From Isoetes taiwanensis (Eukaryota; Streptophyta; Lycopodiopsida; Isoetales; Isoetaceae), in the NCBI GenBank assembly GCA_021234155.1, contig JAJEKV010000014.1:18012652-18076651 (forward strand): a stretch of 64,000 bases of DNA, read 5' to 3'. Each line of letters opens with the position of its first letter. Positions within the stretch are counted from its first letter, which is position 1. Both the position numbers and the translations under genes were made by a program. Under the pieces are notes generated by a model. It had not been told where the DNA came from, did no database searches, and saw only the letters and a program-made list of their open reading frames with translations. Of the stretch, positions 1-11,103 are shown one piece after another.

Positions 1-1009
1 GTCTTGCCTAGCATGGCTACATGACTCCTACAGTGTGTTAGGTTTATAGTCGGTCCTTGCGTTGGGGCCGGATATGGGTCCAACACCTTCTGAGTCGCAG
101 GAAACGTGCCTATATGGACGTCCAGGGCTCGATGGGTGCGCCGAGGCGGCCCATGGATTTTGGGGGGTTCAAGTCAGGTACGGATACGGGGGTCACTAAG
201 GAGGTACGCATTCTCTAATACACCCAGGGATCCATCGTGGTCGGGAAGGGGACGCCTCCTTGACCTACCTCATCGGACCGAGGAGATGTAAACCAGAGTA
301 GTTTCATAGGATGACTCTATGACATTGTGTTTCTGGAAGGCTACAATCATGACATAGCATGTTTCAGCCTATCTGCAAAGTATGTGCTTACGTTATCTTG
401 TACTTGTATTCTCATGTGGATGATGATGATGGGTGGACCACCCTTTGTGGTGGTATATTATTTTGAGCATGATTGTTGTGTGCTAACATGTATGTACGCT
501 TCCGCTGTATAGGGGACTCCCATAGATGACGTGGGATGAATGAAGAGTTAGTCGGAGGGCCTTTCCATAGTGATGTAGTTGCTACAGGAGGGAAATTCCC
601 CGTATTTATACGATGGGAGCATCGTATAGATTCAAGGAGCGTCACACGAGTCCTTCCATGTAGGGGCGTGTATATGCCATCTTCCTTTTTAGCTGCAGCC
701 TGATTGATGCATGGTCATTGCTGAGTTTGTGCAGCCAGAAGCCGCCAGCATGCTGAACTTAGAAGAGAGGCTAGTGTCGACAAGGATCCCCTTCGCAAAA
801 ATAGCACTATCAAACCAATGGATCGGCCAAAACAAACTACACGAATTCGTCTTTCACATTGTATCAAAGCAATGCACGTCTTTTTCTTAGATGTTCCTCC
901 TCCCATAGTGATTCTGAGCATATCCATGGTTTTCAAAAGTTAAAAAGACCCTTCCAATGTAGAGATCCAAATCCTTCTCTTCAGAAAATAGTTTGTTTTC
1001 ACAAAAACC
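1..1009. other. no recognisable gene
   Basis: No open frame in this stretch shows a domain or codon pattern that I recognise. The first 650 bases are richer in G and C than the rest and could be part of an old LTR, but no paired copy, primer-binding site or polypurine tract is visible to support that. Confidence 0.4.
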
Positions 1010-1010
1010 C

Positions 1011-1165
1011 TTTGATCTAGTGGTAACACACTAGTTCTAGAACATGTAAGTCTCGAGTTTGAGACCACCTAGAGCCGCACTATGTATAGACCCGTCCCAT
1101 GGCCAGTTGTAGGGTCTCCATGGATGCTAAAATAATATCTATTTACCTATCTTGATAAATTTGGA
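1011..1165 (+). repeat. tRNA-derived SINE copy
   Basis: The head resembles an internal RNA polymerase III promoter: a box A-like segment (TCTAGTGGTAACACACTAG) and, about 25 bases on, a box B-like segment (CTCGAGTTTGAGACC). Almost the same head is found in reverse complement at 55570-55635. The 3' part (CCCATGGCC, then TCTCCATGGATG, then an A- and T-rich tail) recurs in the copies at 2155-2292, 52160-52312 and 53985-54120. It does not fold as a tRNA gene; a SINE is the simplest reading. Confidence 0.65.
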
Positions 1166-1791
1166 GCGTTCTTTTTATATATCAAAATGTTTTCCCTACA
1201 AAAAGTTCAAAATTCCGATCGGTATTTTTGCATTGACTACCTATTGACCTTTTCTTCTTAGGCGAGTTTGATTTTATTTTTTCACCATCAGATTTAGTCC
1301 AAAAAGCCTAATGTTTGTGCACTTCTTATCTCAAATCTTTTCAGCACATTCCAAAGAGAATCATCAAAAGATACCCTCCCTGCCTATTGTTTTGTTTTGA
1401 GTGTTGCTCCTTCATTTTCCATCAAAAAACAAGATGATCATTCACAAAGTTGATTTGTCTCAAGATTTGATGCTTCCTCTGCTAATGTATTATAGATACT
1501 TAGCTTAGAATATTGCCTAATTTCTATTTTTGATAATTGTGTTATGTTTGGCAATGGTCAAGTTCAACCAATTCTTTCTACATCAGTTGGCACTTGGTTT
1601 AGAAATATAGCGCATTGCCTGGTGCATACAGGTAGAAACTGAGGAGAATAACCATCATTTATGGGAGTTTCCTCAACAAACTTTGGGATGCTAATGCCTT
1701 GCAACAGGTTAAGATGGCACACTACCAGCACTTAATCAATCCCATGTTTACACAGGGTCCACAGCTCTATCTTCATGCACATTTGCCCATG

Positions 1792-1962
1792 AAGAAGCAG
1801 AGATTGATAGCCTCAATACACACAAGTGCACATTGTCTCTGAATTGAGACAGGTCAGCGGGTCCAGGAGGTGCGTGAGGACAGGATTTGTCAGTGTTGCA
1901 TACGAGGCGCCATTGAGGATGAATGTCACACTCTTCATAAGTATCTAGCATTAACCACATCG
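1792..1962 (+). pseudogene. LINE ORF2 C-terminal fragment (zinc-knuckle end)
   Basis: Translation gives a degenerate copy of the extreme C-terminus of a LINE reverse-transcriptase ORF: a basic RLIASIHTSAHCL stretch, one in-frame stop, then VREDRICQCC, IEDECHTLHK. In the family the pattern is CxxC, about 8 residues, an ED/H segment and a final Cys; here the last Cys position reads Tyr. The same class of ending is better preserved at 18052-18366. No reverse-transcriptase core is seen upstream, so this is a 5'-truncated relic. Confidence 0.55.
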
Positions 1963-2154
1963 AAGCCCATTATGCGGTGTTGATCCCACCGAGGCAGCCG
2001 CTCGATGTATTGTTGGACACGACTTCAAAGGGTTTGTTGTGATCTTATCTCCAGGAGATCATGGATGAGCGCTCTCGGCTATGTCCTCAGACACTACATT
2101 AAAATAGAAGTGTACTATAATGTATCATTGTAGAATTTCTCACCAAGATTTTTT

Positions 2155-2292
2155 CCTTGAAAACCATTCAGGGCGGGGGTTTTTTAAACCTGACAGTAAT
2201 ATATCTGTTGTACTCTTTTTGATTGGGTTCCATAGGCCGGTTGGTCTCCATGGACGATAAAAATATATTGAATTCTATTCAATTCTTATTTG
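2155..2292 (+). repeat. SINE-family copy
   Basis: Aligns by eye with 52160-52312 and with the reverse complement of 2668-2790. Shared landmarks are GAAAACC near the start, a G-run followed by TTTTTAA, a middle TTGTAC, then GGTTCCATAGGCCGGTTGG, TCTCCATGGACG and an A-rich tail passing into ATTCTATTC units. Confidence 0.55.
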
Positions 2293-2667
2293 AATAGGCG
2301 CACTATAGGTTTTCAGATCATCAAGTATATGGGAGCAAGATTTGTGCCAGAGCCATTCTTTTAGGTGCACTCACTAAGGAAAAATATTTGAGCATCTTGT
2401 AATGATGGACGTTATGTGCATGATCTTAAGGCGTTAAGGTGTTCGTGTATTGTGTCTATACAATTGTGCCAGATGAGAATCTTAAGCAACTTGGCAGATG
2501 GACTGGTGCAGATTGACATTTTTATCAAAGCTTTGGAACATTCTACATCCAACAGTCCGTGTTGTACAACTAATCTTAAAATTATGGCCCATGTGAGAAA
2601 TATATACTTTGTTACGTATAAGCTTTATAGCTTTGTGCAGAACCTAGATATAGAAGAATAGAGTATA

Positions 2668-2790
2668 ATAGGTTTTTTTTAATTTCCATGAAGAGCAAAA
2701 GACCATAGGATCCATAATGGGCTAGTACAACCATTACTACTAGGATTAAAAAAGCCCTTGCCTCGAAAGGTTTTCAAGGGAAGACCCTTT
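2668..2790 (-). repeat. SINE-family copy, reverse orientation
   Basis: The reverse complement reads CCCTTGAAAACCTTTCGAGG, then AAGGGC, TTTTTTAATCCTAGTAGTAA, TGGTTGTACTAGCCCATTAT, and ends TCTTCATGGAAATTAAA. This matches 52160-52312 closely through the middle. The match supports one dispersed family on both strands. Confidence 0.6.
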
Positions 2791-3144
2791 GCAGTAATGA
2801 CAAACAATGGGACTACAAGTAAAAATTTGACTCCAAAGATCCATGACTATTAAAGCTCTTGTTTTTTATGTTCTGAAAGACTTGGTCATGAATGTAATCA
2901 AGTATATTGTGTTGGAGTATATGCAACTGGTAGCCTATAGAATTTATTCCATAAAGATCAAATGAAGATTTTCGGCTCTACTTTTCCTTGAAATGTTTAG
3001 CAAGGTTGCTTAACACATGGATGCACATGTCTTACAATTCTAGCATGCTCATTGTCAATGGATGTGGCATCCTTCACATGCTACTGGATGCAAAAATTCC
3101 TGTTCAAATTAGAAAATATCATATATGCCCAAAAGAAGAAATTT

Positions 3145-3356
3145 GCCTTGTGAAAACAAGGGGAGTTTAGTGATTTTTCAATTGCTTTGGCTTTGTGCAT
3201 TTGGAGAATACAATAATCTGCAAATGTTAGACAGAGTTCTAATTGAGAAGCATGCCTTATGAAACAAGGTGAGTTAAATGATATTTTCATTGCTTTGGTT
3301 TTATGCATTTTAAAATTTATACAGTGAACTGCAAATGTTAAACAGAGTTCTAATGA
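3145..3356. repeat. two-copy direct tandem repeat, about 107 bp
   Basis: Units start at about 3145 and 3252. Each runs from CCTTGTGAAAACAAGG (or CCTTATGAAACAAGG) through ATTGCTTTGG and CTGCAAATGTTA to ACAGAGTTCTAAT. The copies differ by scattered substitutions and small gaps, so the duplication is not recent. No coding role is seen. Confidence 0.7.
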
Positions 3357-3429
3357 GAGATTAGGATAAATCTGCAAAAGAACTTCAGGATTACCATTGT
3401 TGAAGATGGAACCAAGCAAATGTCATATA

Positions 3430-4485
3430 TATAATCTAGAGTAAGAGAAGATGTACTATTGAGAAATAATAGATTTTTATGTCTTTTGCATTATTCCCTA
3501 TTGCAATCAAATTAGCTTACTTAATTTACCAAAAGTGCTCGAGCAGTGGAGATGGACTTACGTGTTGGTTCTTGATGTACTTATATTAAGTTGCTTATAA
3601 AAAGCCAGAATAACTCATAATGGAAAGCACATGCTACAATTTGTTGAATATAATGTATCACTGGATAAAACATGCAATTGCTAAGATACTATCATTATCT
3701 GTGTTTACAACACAAAGTTCGTAAACCAACTGAGATATTTTGATGGTCTTCTACAAACTATTGGCATTTGAACACATTCAAGACCAATCAATAAGACTAG
3801 ACCAAATAATATTATTATGGCCAATAAACTTCATATAGCATTACGGTCAATTCAGTTTATTGTGAAGTGCATTATACGGAGAACCTCATGCAACTTACAG
3901 AATATCCAAAGCCCTTTATAAATTATTTGTTTGGCTCTAACGTAATTGTTCTTTCCATTATTGCCTTGGCGACTTCTTGACCTTTATTTAGTCTCCCAAT
4001 GTTCACTCATTGAAAGATCAAGTTAGAAGGAGCTCCTCCAATTTGGCATAAGTTAATGTTATTTCAAGCTCCTCCAATTTGATATATGACTTAATGTTTT
4101 ATCGATATGCTAAAAACCATCTGCTATAGTTATCTTCACACACAAATGCCATTATTAGCTCTATAACATATGGAAACGACTAATTGATAATATATAGGAA
4201 GGATAATTCAGTTTTGGAACAACTCTGAAAGGATCAACGATATATAGAAAGGATATCGCTTGCATAGGTTAGTTCCTGCACAATACCTGATGTTGTTGAC
4301 CAAGTTGTGCATGTTGTTCCAGTATATTATCGAGCACGTCATTTGACATGAAAATCAGAGCATGTTACACATGGCGCATGGGAATATGAGTACTTCTGTG
4401 TTGTACTTTTTGAAGTGCTCCTCTGTTTGTATCCTGGCACTTTCTCCTTCATCATCGTCATCATCATATTTCCTTTGGTCATCTT
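3430..4485. other. intergenic, nothing recognised
   Basis: AT-rich sequence with only short chance frames. A short direct repeat of AGCTCCTCCAATTTG occurs at about 4030 and 4068. No domain, RNA gene or terminal repeat is evident. Confidence 0.4.
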
Positions 4486-5940
4486 CTATTGTGTTTGTTG
4501 GTTCTGTATGGCTTCGTTTAAGAGGCCCACTGCTTCCTCATTTTGCTGTTGTATGCACGGAATGGCCACTAGGTCATTCCGTGCATGTGCATGCCTTTGG
4601 ATTTGAAGCATAGTTGTTCGACTATGCCGCCCTGTGATGTTCTCACCACGGCCAGTTGGACGGGGAACTGGCGTCGCATGATCTTGTGCCTTTCGTTTTT
4701 TCTTGTATAGCATAGCTTAGTCAGCTTCTGGATTGGCATCCAGGTTGGGTCGATTCTTGGGCATAGAGGGATTTGAGCCTGTCTCGATAGTTTCTTCCTA
4801 TTGTGGGCTTCACGAATGGTATCCAGAGTGCCTCTGTCCCGCCCGCACCCGTGTGTTGCTCCAAGATGTCGTTGGCACCATTGACGAGGTTGTCGGAAAG
4901 GTCGGTGTTGCTCGTAATCTTGATGAACATGGTTCGCTTGAGATCTAGCTCATCTTTCAGTCCATACATCTTTTGAGAGTCTGTGGGCAGGCTGATGTTC
5001 CTCGGACAGCCATCCTCGTGCATGTCACTAGAGGTGGATGCCTTGCTCTGGTATTTCAGCATAGAGTTTGTCATTGTGCTTGTCATTATCTTTGTTCTTG
5101 TGGATGTGGGAGGCGAGGATCACCGGGTGCTGGTTGGATGTAGCTGGAGTTGATGAGGTGTAGGTCATCTGCCATTTGCTCTAATTTTCTCATAGGGAAG
5201 AGGGCACATGCGAAGAACATGTCGTCTCCTTGCCTGACGATCTCGGTGAGCTCTAATACATGAAATTTGACTTCCATAAGTGGTAGAGGTATGGGAATTG
5301 GATGGTGGCTAGTCGTTCAGTGTCATCGGCATCTGGATCATAGAAATTCCACTTGTCGAACATTGGCTTGAGTTTGTAGAAGTCTCTGGCTGCAATGACT
5401 GACATGCCTCCGAATGGTGTGGGTGTTGCAGTGTCCTTGTGTCTGCAAGAGAATTGTGCAAAGGTGTTAGTCGCGCATGACTGGTTTGTTGTGTGTGCTT
5501 GCGAACAATGGGTGGGCTGGGTTGTTTCTTATTTGTTGCACAGTGCGTCGACATAGAAGAGAAGGTGACGATCGACCATTGCGATCTTGTCTATGACTAG
5601 TAGTGTCACTGCCTCGTAGGCATTCCTTCCCGTTTGCAGTAGCATGCCGGACGTGGGCATCGTCATCTTGTTTTCAAATGCCGTCATTGGCCTTATGTTG
5701 AATGCTGAGTGCAATGTGATGCCGCCGACGTTGTCTGCTACTTTGCTTGTGTATGTAGCTATGAAGACTAATGGCCTGCTCATTGAGTTGGGGAGTTCTT
5801 GTTGGAAGAGTCGTTTTTGTCCCTCGATGAGATACTGTAGCAGTCACGACTTGCCCATGCCGGTACCACCCATGAGGAAGAGGTTGTACCTGTGAGTTAG
5901 ATTGTGTATCTTCTTGTACATGATGTCTTCGTAGAGTTAA
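4486..5940 (-). pseudogene. PIF1-type DNA helicase, broken
   Basis: PIF1 enzymes are superfamily 1B 5'-3' DNA helicases; plant genomes carry many copies linked to mobile elements. Reading the minus strand from 5920: Walker A as GGTGMGKS (5860-5840), the motif Ia region VFIATYTSKVADNVGGITLH (5780-5715), Walker B region LLVIDKIAMVDRHLL (5600-5550), with Lys where the family has the catalytic Glu of DE. A later frame gives GGMSVIAARDFYKLKP (about 5410-5360), matching the GDFxQLxP segment. The C-terminal helicase part follows at 5086-4721, including NTDLSDNLVNGAND, which matches the conserved NxxxxDGLVNGxxG. Frame changes near 5550, 5300 and 5086 and the Walker B change show that it is dead. No Helitron RepHel domain is visible next to it. 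Confidence 0.75.
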
Positions 5941-6346
5941 GAATGTCTGAGTCATAACAGGTTAGATTTTACCCAGTTTTTTTATCAAAAAGCCACCCAA
6001 AAAGTACTTTTCAGAGTAGTACATGATTGTATTTTAAAATACCTAATGCTCCTACTTTATGAAAACTAAATTCCTTACGATTGAGATCAATGTTGAAAGC
6101 ATGTTAAAAAGTACTTTGAAATGTCCTAAAATGGGTACACCCTAACATGCTACTGCCCATTTGGTGGAATTGACATTGGATGCAAGACGCTAAATGTGAT
6201 ATTGGTGGGAGCATTGCTTGACAAATTCCCGGCTTTCCATTAGGAGAGGAATTGGTTGCAATGAAGGCAGTTCCCCGATCATTGTGACAAAGCATATTCA
6301 AGGGTTGTGGTAAATGCTTGTTCGAGCTGAGCCATGGACTACAAAT

Positions 6347-6510
6347 CATTGCCTTCGAAAGGTTCTAAGCTTTTTTTCCCCAATCGATTGTAATGCTTTC
6401 GTTTCATGTATTAAACACCGTGGACAAATAATTGCCTTCGAAAGAGTCCAAGACTTGAGGATTGTAATGCTTTCGTTTCAAATGTTGTTTAATGTTTTCC
6501 ATTTTTCCCC
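6347..6510. repeat. two-copy tandem repeat, about 84 bp
   Basis: ATTGCCTTCGAAAG occurs at 6347 and 6431, and in each copy is followed by GATTGTAATGCTTTCGTTTCA. The copies are diverged. The surrounding 5.95-7.1 kb holds no gene that I recognise. Confidence 0.65.
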
Positions 6511-7127
6511 ATTGATCTTTTCACTTTTTAATTTGGTAGTTATCTGGAATGTGCCATACTTTATTCTTGATCCAAGATTCCCATTTTTTAATGAACTTTA
6601 GTCATTAATAAATGTTGAAGCTAGAGTTTGTGCATTTTCTTTTCGAGACATTAAGCAGGGGGTGAGGAAGCGATTGGTTATGATCAACACAATCTTCATG
6701 GTTCAAGTCGTGAAGAGTGTTTGGGCATAAGCTGCAATCATAGTATTCCAAGAAATTGGATCTCGATGTGGCATCTTTTCAAATGACTTAAATGCCATGC
6801 ATAGATACGCGCCTAAAAATGTCCTTAAATAAATTTAAAATGGGCGGCGCAGTTAAAGCAAGCTGCAGGCATCCACATAGTGGCATCAAAATGGGTACCA
6901 ATGTCACCATATTCTCGCTGAATCTATTAAATACTTGTCCATGGCTTGCAACTTCTAGTCCTCTGTAGCTTTGACTCTCTCAAAGAAATTTTCCCATGAT
7001 GCTAGAAATCCTAGAGCTGCTGATGGACCCCATTTATCTCATGTGTATTTTCCTTCAACCTTCCCCAACCATTGATTCTTTTCGTATGGTATTAGGTGTT
7101 ATAGGAGGCAAAGGATTAATAGGGAGA

Positions 7128-8573
7128 TGTAACAGTCCTAGCCCGTTGGAGGCCATTATTGTGCAATATTTGCACACAATGCATTTACATGATAAATGGG
7201 AATATATGATAAATGGGAATATATGCATGGCATATATTCGTGTAAGTCAAGGGGTTTAAAAAAAGGGAATTTTTGAAAAAGGACTTTTGGGAACGTAACT
7301 AGTTTGCAAAAGAGGTTTTTGGAGCCTTGTGGTGCTATAGAGGCCAGAGCTTGAAGAGATTGCATCAAATCTTCAACTTTTGGGTGGGGTTTGGTTTCAA
7401 TTGATGGGATTCTATGAGATTGCAGATGCTAGCAGGATTTGAGATTTATAAGGCTATCTCTGATTGATAAGGATTCCAAAAGTCATTAAAGCTATCATGA
7501 ATTCATCCGAGGCAAAGCATGTGTTAATAAAATTGTGAAGGCCAACATACATAATCGGAATTGCAAGAGGGCATGGAAGAATCAATCCGTAATTGCTAGG
7601 AAATGGCTAGATTTACAGAATAAAGTGTTAATTTGGTTGAATTAGAGATGGATATGAAGTTTATGCACCGATTCAAAAGCTTTCAGAGTTGTTGATACTA
7701 GATGAAAATAGGTTCTGGTCATACAGGAATAGGTCAAAATTGCAAGGAAAAAGCCGATTTTGGGATTTAAAGTGTCGGTTTGCCTTAATAGGAGGATTCG
7801 ATGCCTTTTGTGAAGCGCCAAGTTGCCGGAATTCAACGGCCGAGTCTGGACGTCTGTGTTTGCATTTGATATTTTGTTGCCTTGTTGTCTATGTTTGATA
7901 TTTATGTCTTGGCCTTATTTCTTAATAGCATTGTTACTTTGTGGTCCTCTAATATTAACTTCTGCTGATATGAACTTTGTATCAAATGAATGAAGCTAGG
8001 AATAAGGGGTGTGAAGAAAGTAAGTCAGGGAGGGGAATAAGTTCATAACATTAAGTTAAGGGAAAATATGTCTCAGTTAAACGAATAAGAAAGGATAGAA
8101 AAATCTAAGACATATGGGTTGATCGTAATTAGCTCCTGGAGATGGGGCCTATGTTGGAAAATAGCCCAGTACAGATATCGAGTGTCAACAAAACCTCAGC
8201 ATCAAGGATAATTAAGTTCGGCATCAAATTCGTATGTGGATCTTGTAAGTATTGTAACGTAAATTGGAAGCCAAGGAAGTGATGTTTTAATATAAAGTAT
8301 TAAAACCATAGATAAATACATTATTGTAAACCATGGACATTGAGATGGACCATGAGGACTTTTGAGTGATAAAGAGTTGTGAGAAGCTTATGGAGTTTCT
8401 AGAACATGACGACGGCATGTGCCACTGTTGGGATACCAACGAATGTCTCGGGGAACTTTATATGAGATGCGTGCAGTCCTTATAGGGTAAAGAACCCGAA
8501 GTTCGTATGAACAAGAGAATTACATGAAGGAAAGTACGACAAGTTAAAATATCTAATGGATTCCATGGGCTAA
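7128..8573 (+). mobile_element. 5' LTR, left part, gypsy-like element
   Basis: Starts TGTAACAGTCCTAGCCCGTT and matches 22477-23338 (start TGTAATAGTCCTAGCCCGTT) and then 25096-25690 over its whole length, with scattered differences. The match breaks at 8573 after CCATGGGCTAA, where the partner LTR goes on TATACAAAG; the rest of this LTR resumes at 20143. The break is explained by a MITE at 8574 and a LINE at 9135. The bases just before 7128 (AGGGAGA) resemble the polypurine tract before the other LTR, so no clean 5-bp target duplication is visible. Confidence 0.8.
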
Positions 8574-9130
8574 GGATCGTTACACACTGGTCGTTATGTT
8601 AGGTTAAATTGCTAACATAATGGAATGTTCTTTATGTTAGGGTAACATACATAAAGATTTCACTTCACACTCGCTGTTAGATCAAAAATTAATATAACAA
8701 AAACCATTAAATATCGCTTCACACAAATGTCCCTCCGTTAGGTTAAAACTTAATATAATGAAAACCTTAAATGTTACTTCACGCTGATTATCATGTCGTT
8801 ATGTTAAGAATTAACATAACGAAAATCGTTAAATATTGCTTCACGCTAACTATCACGCCGTTAGGTTAAAAATTGAATTGCAAATGGAGCTTAAGGGATG
8901 GGGTTCCCCTACTCATAAATTTGAAAGGGAAAATTAGGGCCCGTTAAGTCCATCGTTAACCTAACGAAATATAGTGTGAACCCCAGTTATCTTGCACCCT
9001 TACCTTAATTGTGTCGTTATTTTTTAACCCTATAATTTTAATGGAATTTTTTAACGGAAGTCAATGTGAATCATAGTTAAGCTAACTTTTTTAACCTAAC
9101 GGCACTTTAACGGCCAGTGTGAAGCGGCCC
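8574..9130. mobile_element. Harbinger/Tourist-like MITE
   Basis: A 557-bp non-coding element with terminal inverted repeats. The left end reads GGATCGTTACACACTGGTCG and the reverse complement of the right end reads GGGCCGCTTCACACTGGCCG. Both continue into GTTA and GTTAGGTTAAA blocks. It is flanked by TAA (8571-8573 and 9131-9133), the 3-bp target expected for PIF/Harbinger elements. The interior (about 8650-8880) is built of roughly 77-bp direct repeats containing GTTAGGTTAAA, ATAACGAAAA and GTTAAATATTGCTTCACGCT. No transposase is encoded, so it would depend on one supplied in trans. It sits inside the 5' LTR and was later hit at its right edge by the LINE. Confidence 0.8.
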
Positions 9131-9134
9131 TAAT
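9121..9134 (+). repeat. LINE target-site duplication, left copy
   Basis: GAAGCGGCCCTAAT here pairs with GAAGCAGCCCTAAT at 20129-20142, one mismatch in 14. The sequence spans the MITE terminus, the MITE TAA duplication and the first LTR base, which dates the LINE insertion after the MITE insertion. Confidence 0.85.
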
Positions 9135-9316
9135 GGGTGTGAGGAAAAATATGAGTGCCTTTTTTCTTGATATTTTTGTCCTTTTCGAATTTGAACTTTC
9201 TTGTCACAAAAATTGCTCTGTTTCCCAATTCTCTGTTAATCCCTTCTTTTCCTTGATTCTTTGCCGCCCCTGTAGAGGGCCGACCTCAGTCAGAATACCG
9301 GTGCTTTGATGTATCT

Positions 9317-9586
9317 ATGGATATAAAATTCTTCACAATTTTGAAGCAGGTTACTTCTGGTTTTTTGCAAGGCTCTTTCTCTGAACTTTGGTATCAATTA
9401 ATTTGCAAGCAAACTTTTCCAGACCACCTATTCTCACCTGAATACTCCTTTGTTCCGGACTCAGAAAAAATTGCTTGTGAAATCATTGACGCTTGGATGC
9501 TCGAATTTATTGAAAAAAGCAATATCACTCCAACAACTCAATCCCAGGTGTTTTGTGATTGGATAGATCAAACAAATTTCAGTTAA
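9317..9586 (+). CDS. short open frame in LINE 5' region
   Basis: An 89-codon open frame lies 180 bases inside the LINE and about 210 bases before the ORF1 segment. The product is rich in aromatic and acidic residues (EIIDAWMLEFIEK). I do not recognise a domain. It may be a decayed N-terminal part of ORF1 or a small upstream ORF; it could also be open by chance. Its position in the transcribed part of the element is the only argument for it. Confidence 0.25.
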   Translation: MDIKFFTILKQVTSGFLQGSFSELWYQLICKQTFPDHLFSPEYSFVPDSEKIACEIIDAWMLEFIEKSNITPTTQSQVFCDWIDQTNFS

Positions 9587-9797
9587 AATCTATTCGGAAT
9601 GAAGTTCAACAATTTAGAGTCTTTTTGGCATTTGTTTGGTAAATCAATCTATAAGCTTCTTATTAAATTTCTTTCCTTGATTTCAGTTTTCTTGATCCCA
9701 ATTTCTAGTTTCCTAGTTCTCTAATTTTAGATTCGGCCTTTTCCCCTTTTTAATTCCCCTGCTTTCTTCAATTTCTTTACCTTTTCTCCTTGCAATA

Positions 9798-10334
9798 ATG
9801 ACAGAAATTCCCCAAGAAATTCAAATGGATAGCTCGCATACCCTAAATTTGCATTCATTGGCATTACTCCACAATTTTATGCTCCTGCCAGCTAATCAAA
9901 GATCCGACCTCCTGTCACAGTTAAGTTCCTTCAACTCTGATCCCAGCAAAGTGCTTAAATTTGGTGGTTTCTCTGACCTGGTTCCTACTGCAAAATATAT
10001 GCATCACTTCAGTCATTTTCCTCCCAAATGGGACACCCTTTCCAGAGATCCTGGTGAAAATCGGATCAATCCTCCACTGGATGCAAATGGTGTACCAATT
10101 CAACTGATCCCGAGGTCCACTACTCCAATAATTTTTTATCAATCTCTTGCAGAAGATTTTGCCTTTCAACAATCGAGATCACCAGTCAACATTCAGCTTT
10201 TCAAAGGTATTCAGTTGAATTCTCTTCAAATTTCCTTTAGAATTGAATGTCTTTCAAAATGTGCTGTGGTTATTAGAGTTGATTCTGTTGGCCTTGAAAT
10301 TGGAAAACTCTGGAATCATTTAATGTGGTTGTGA
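9798..10334 (+). pseudogene. LINE ORF1, N-terminal part
   Basis: A 178-codon frame beginning MTEIPQEIQMDSS. Its last third (SLQISFRIECLSKCAVVIRV, then GLEIGKLWNHLMW) looks like the nucleic-acid-binding DUF4283-type region of plant LINE ORF1 proteins, which coat the element RNA. It stops 30 bases before the fold-back insertion at 10363. The frame continues on the far side at about 11104-11300 (KILEFKPEKTRIHLRLSSPV), showing that one ORF was split. Assignment to ORF1 rests on position and this weak resemblance. Confidence 0.5.
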
Positions 10335-10362
10335 GAGAACATCCAATTATATTCTTAAGCTT

Positions 10363-11103
10363 GTCACACCGGGGGGGGGGGAGGTGACGTCCCTAAGGCC
10401 CCGAAGGGGCCAAAAAAAATTTTTGTAACACAAACCATTAACATCCAACATATAAAAATTAAATCCTCCAACACATAACAACCAACACATAACAACCATT
10501 GACATTAACAACCAACACATAACTACTATTGACATTAATTAACACAACTATTGGGTCCAACACATTTAAATTAAAATCCCCCTTAAACCCCCTTTGGTTT
10601 GGGTGCATATTCACACGGGGGGTGACGTAGGGCAGCGAGAGCCCTCATAATTGTATTTTGCACGTACAAAATCAACACCATATAGTATTCCACTTGAAAT
10701 CTTATAGTATTTTGCGAATCTTGTTATACAATATAGCAAATTTTGTACTTGGATACCCCACAAATGAGGAACTTTATGTACGGTGTAGATTAAGGAATAA
10801 GGGGTGAATATGCCTATCCAACAGCTCTCGTTGCCCGGAGTCACCCCCGTGTGAATATGCACCTAAACCAAAGGGGGTTTAAGGGGGATTTTAATTTAAA
10901 TGTGTTGGACCCAATAGTTGTGTTAATTAATGTCAATAGTAGTTATGTGTTGGTTGTTAATGTCAATGGTTGTTATGTGTTGGTTGTTATGTGTTGGGGG
11001 ATTTAATTTTTATATGTTGGATGTTAATGGTTTGTGTTGCAAAATTTTTTTTTGGTCCCTTCGGGGCCTTAGGGACGTCATCCCCCGCCCCCCCAGGTGT
11101 GAC
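10363..11103. mobile_element. fold-back DNA element, 280-bp inverted arms
   Basis: Left arm 10363-10642 and right arm 10824-11103 are near-perfect inverted copies about 280 bp long around a 181-bp centre. Ends read GTCACACC and GGTGTGAC next to G- or C-runs. Inside each arm are GGGACGTC, a 14-base GGCCCCGAAGGGGCC-type palindrome, about 30-bp direct repeats with AACACATAACAACCA, and an inner GTGCATATTCACACGGGGG block. The centre encodes nothing. It interrupts LINE ORF1. I found no convincing target duplication, so the superfamily is open. Confidence 0.8.

Noticed and set aside
1011-1085. Possible tRNA gene because of box A and box B-like segments
   Set aside because: No acceptor stem or anticodon arm can be drawn, and the same head occurs with a shared 3' body elsewhere, so it is a SINE.
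4486-5940. Helitron
   Set aside because: Only PIF1-type helicase motifs are seen; no HUH Rep part is fused to it and no TC...CTRR ends with a 3' hairpin were found nearby.
7121-7127. AGGGAGA before the 5' LTR as evidence of another element ending there
   Set aside because: It resembles a polypurine tract, but no internal retroelement coding sequence was found upstream; seven bases are not enough.
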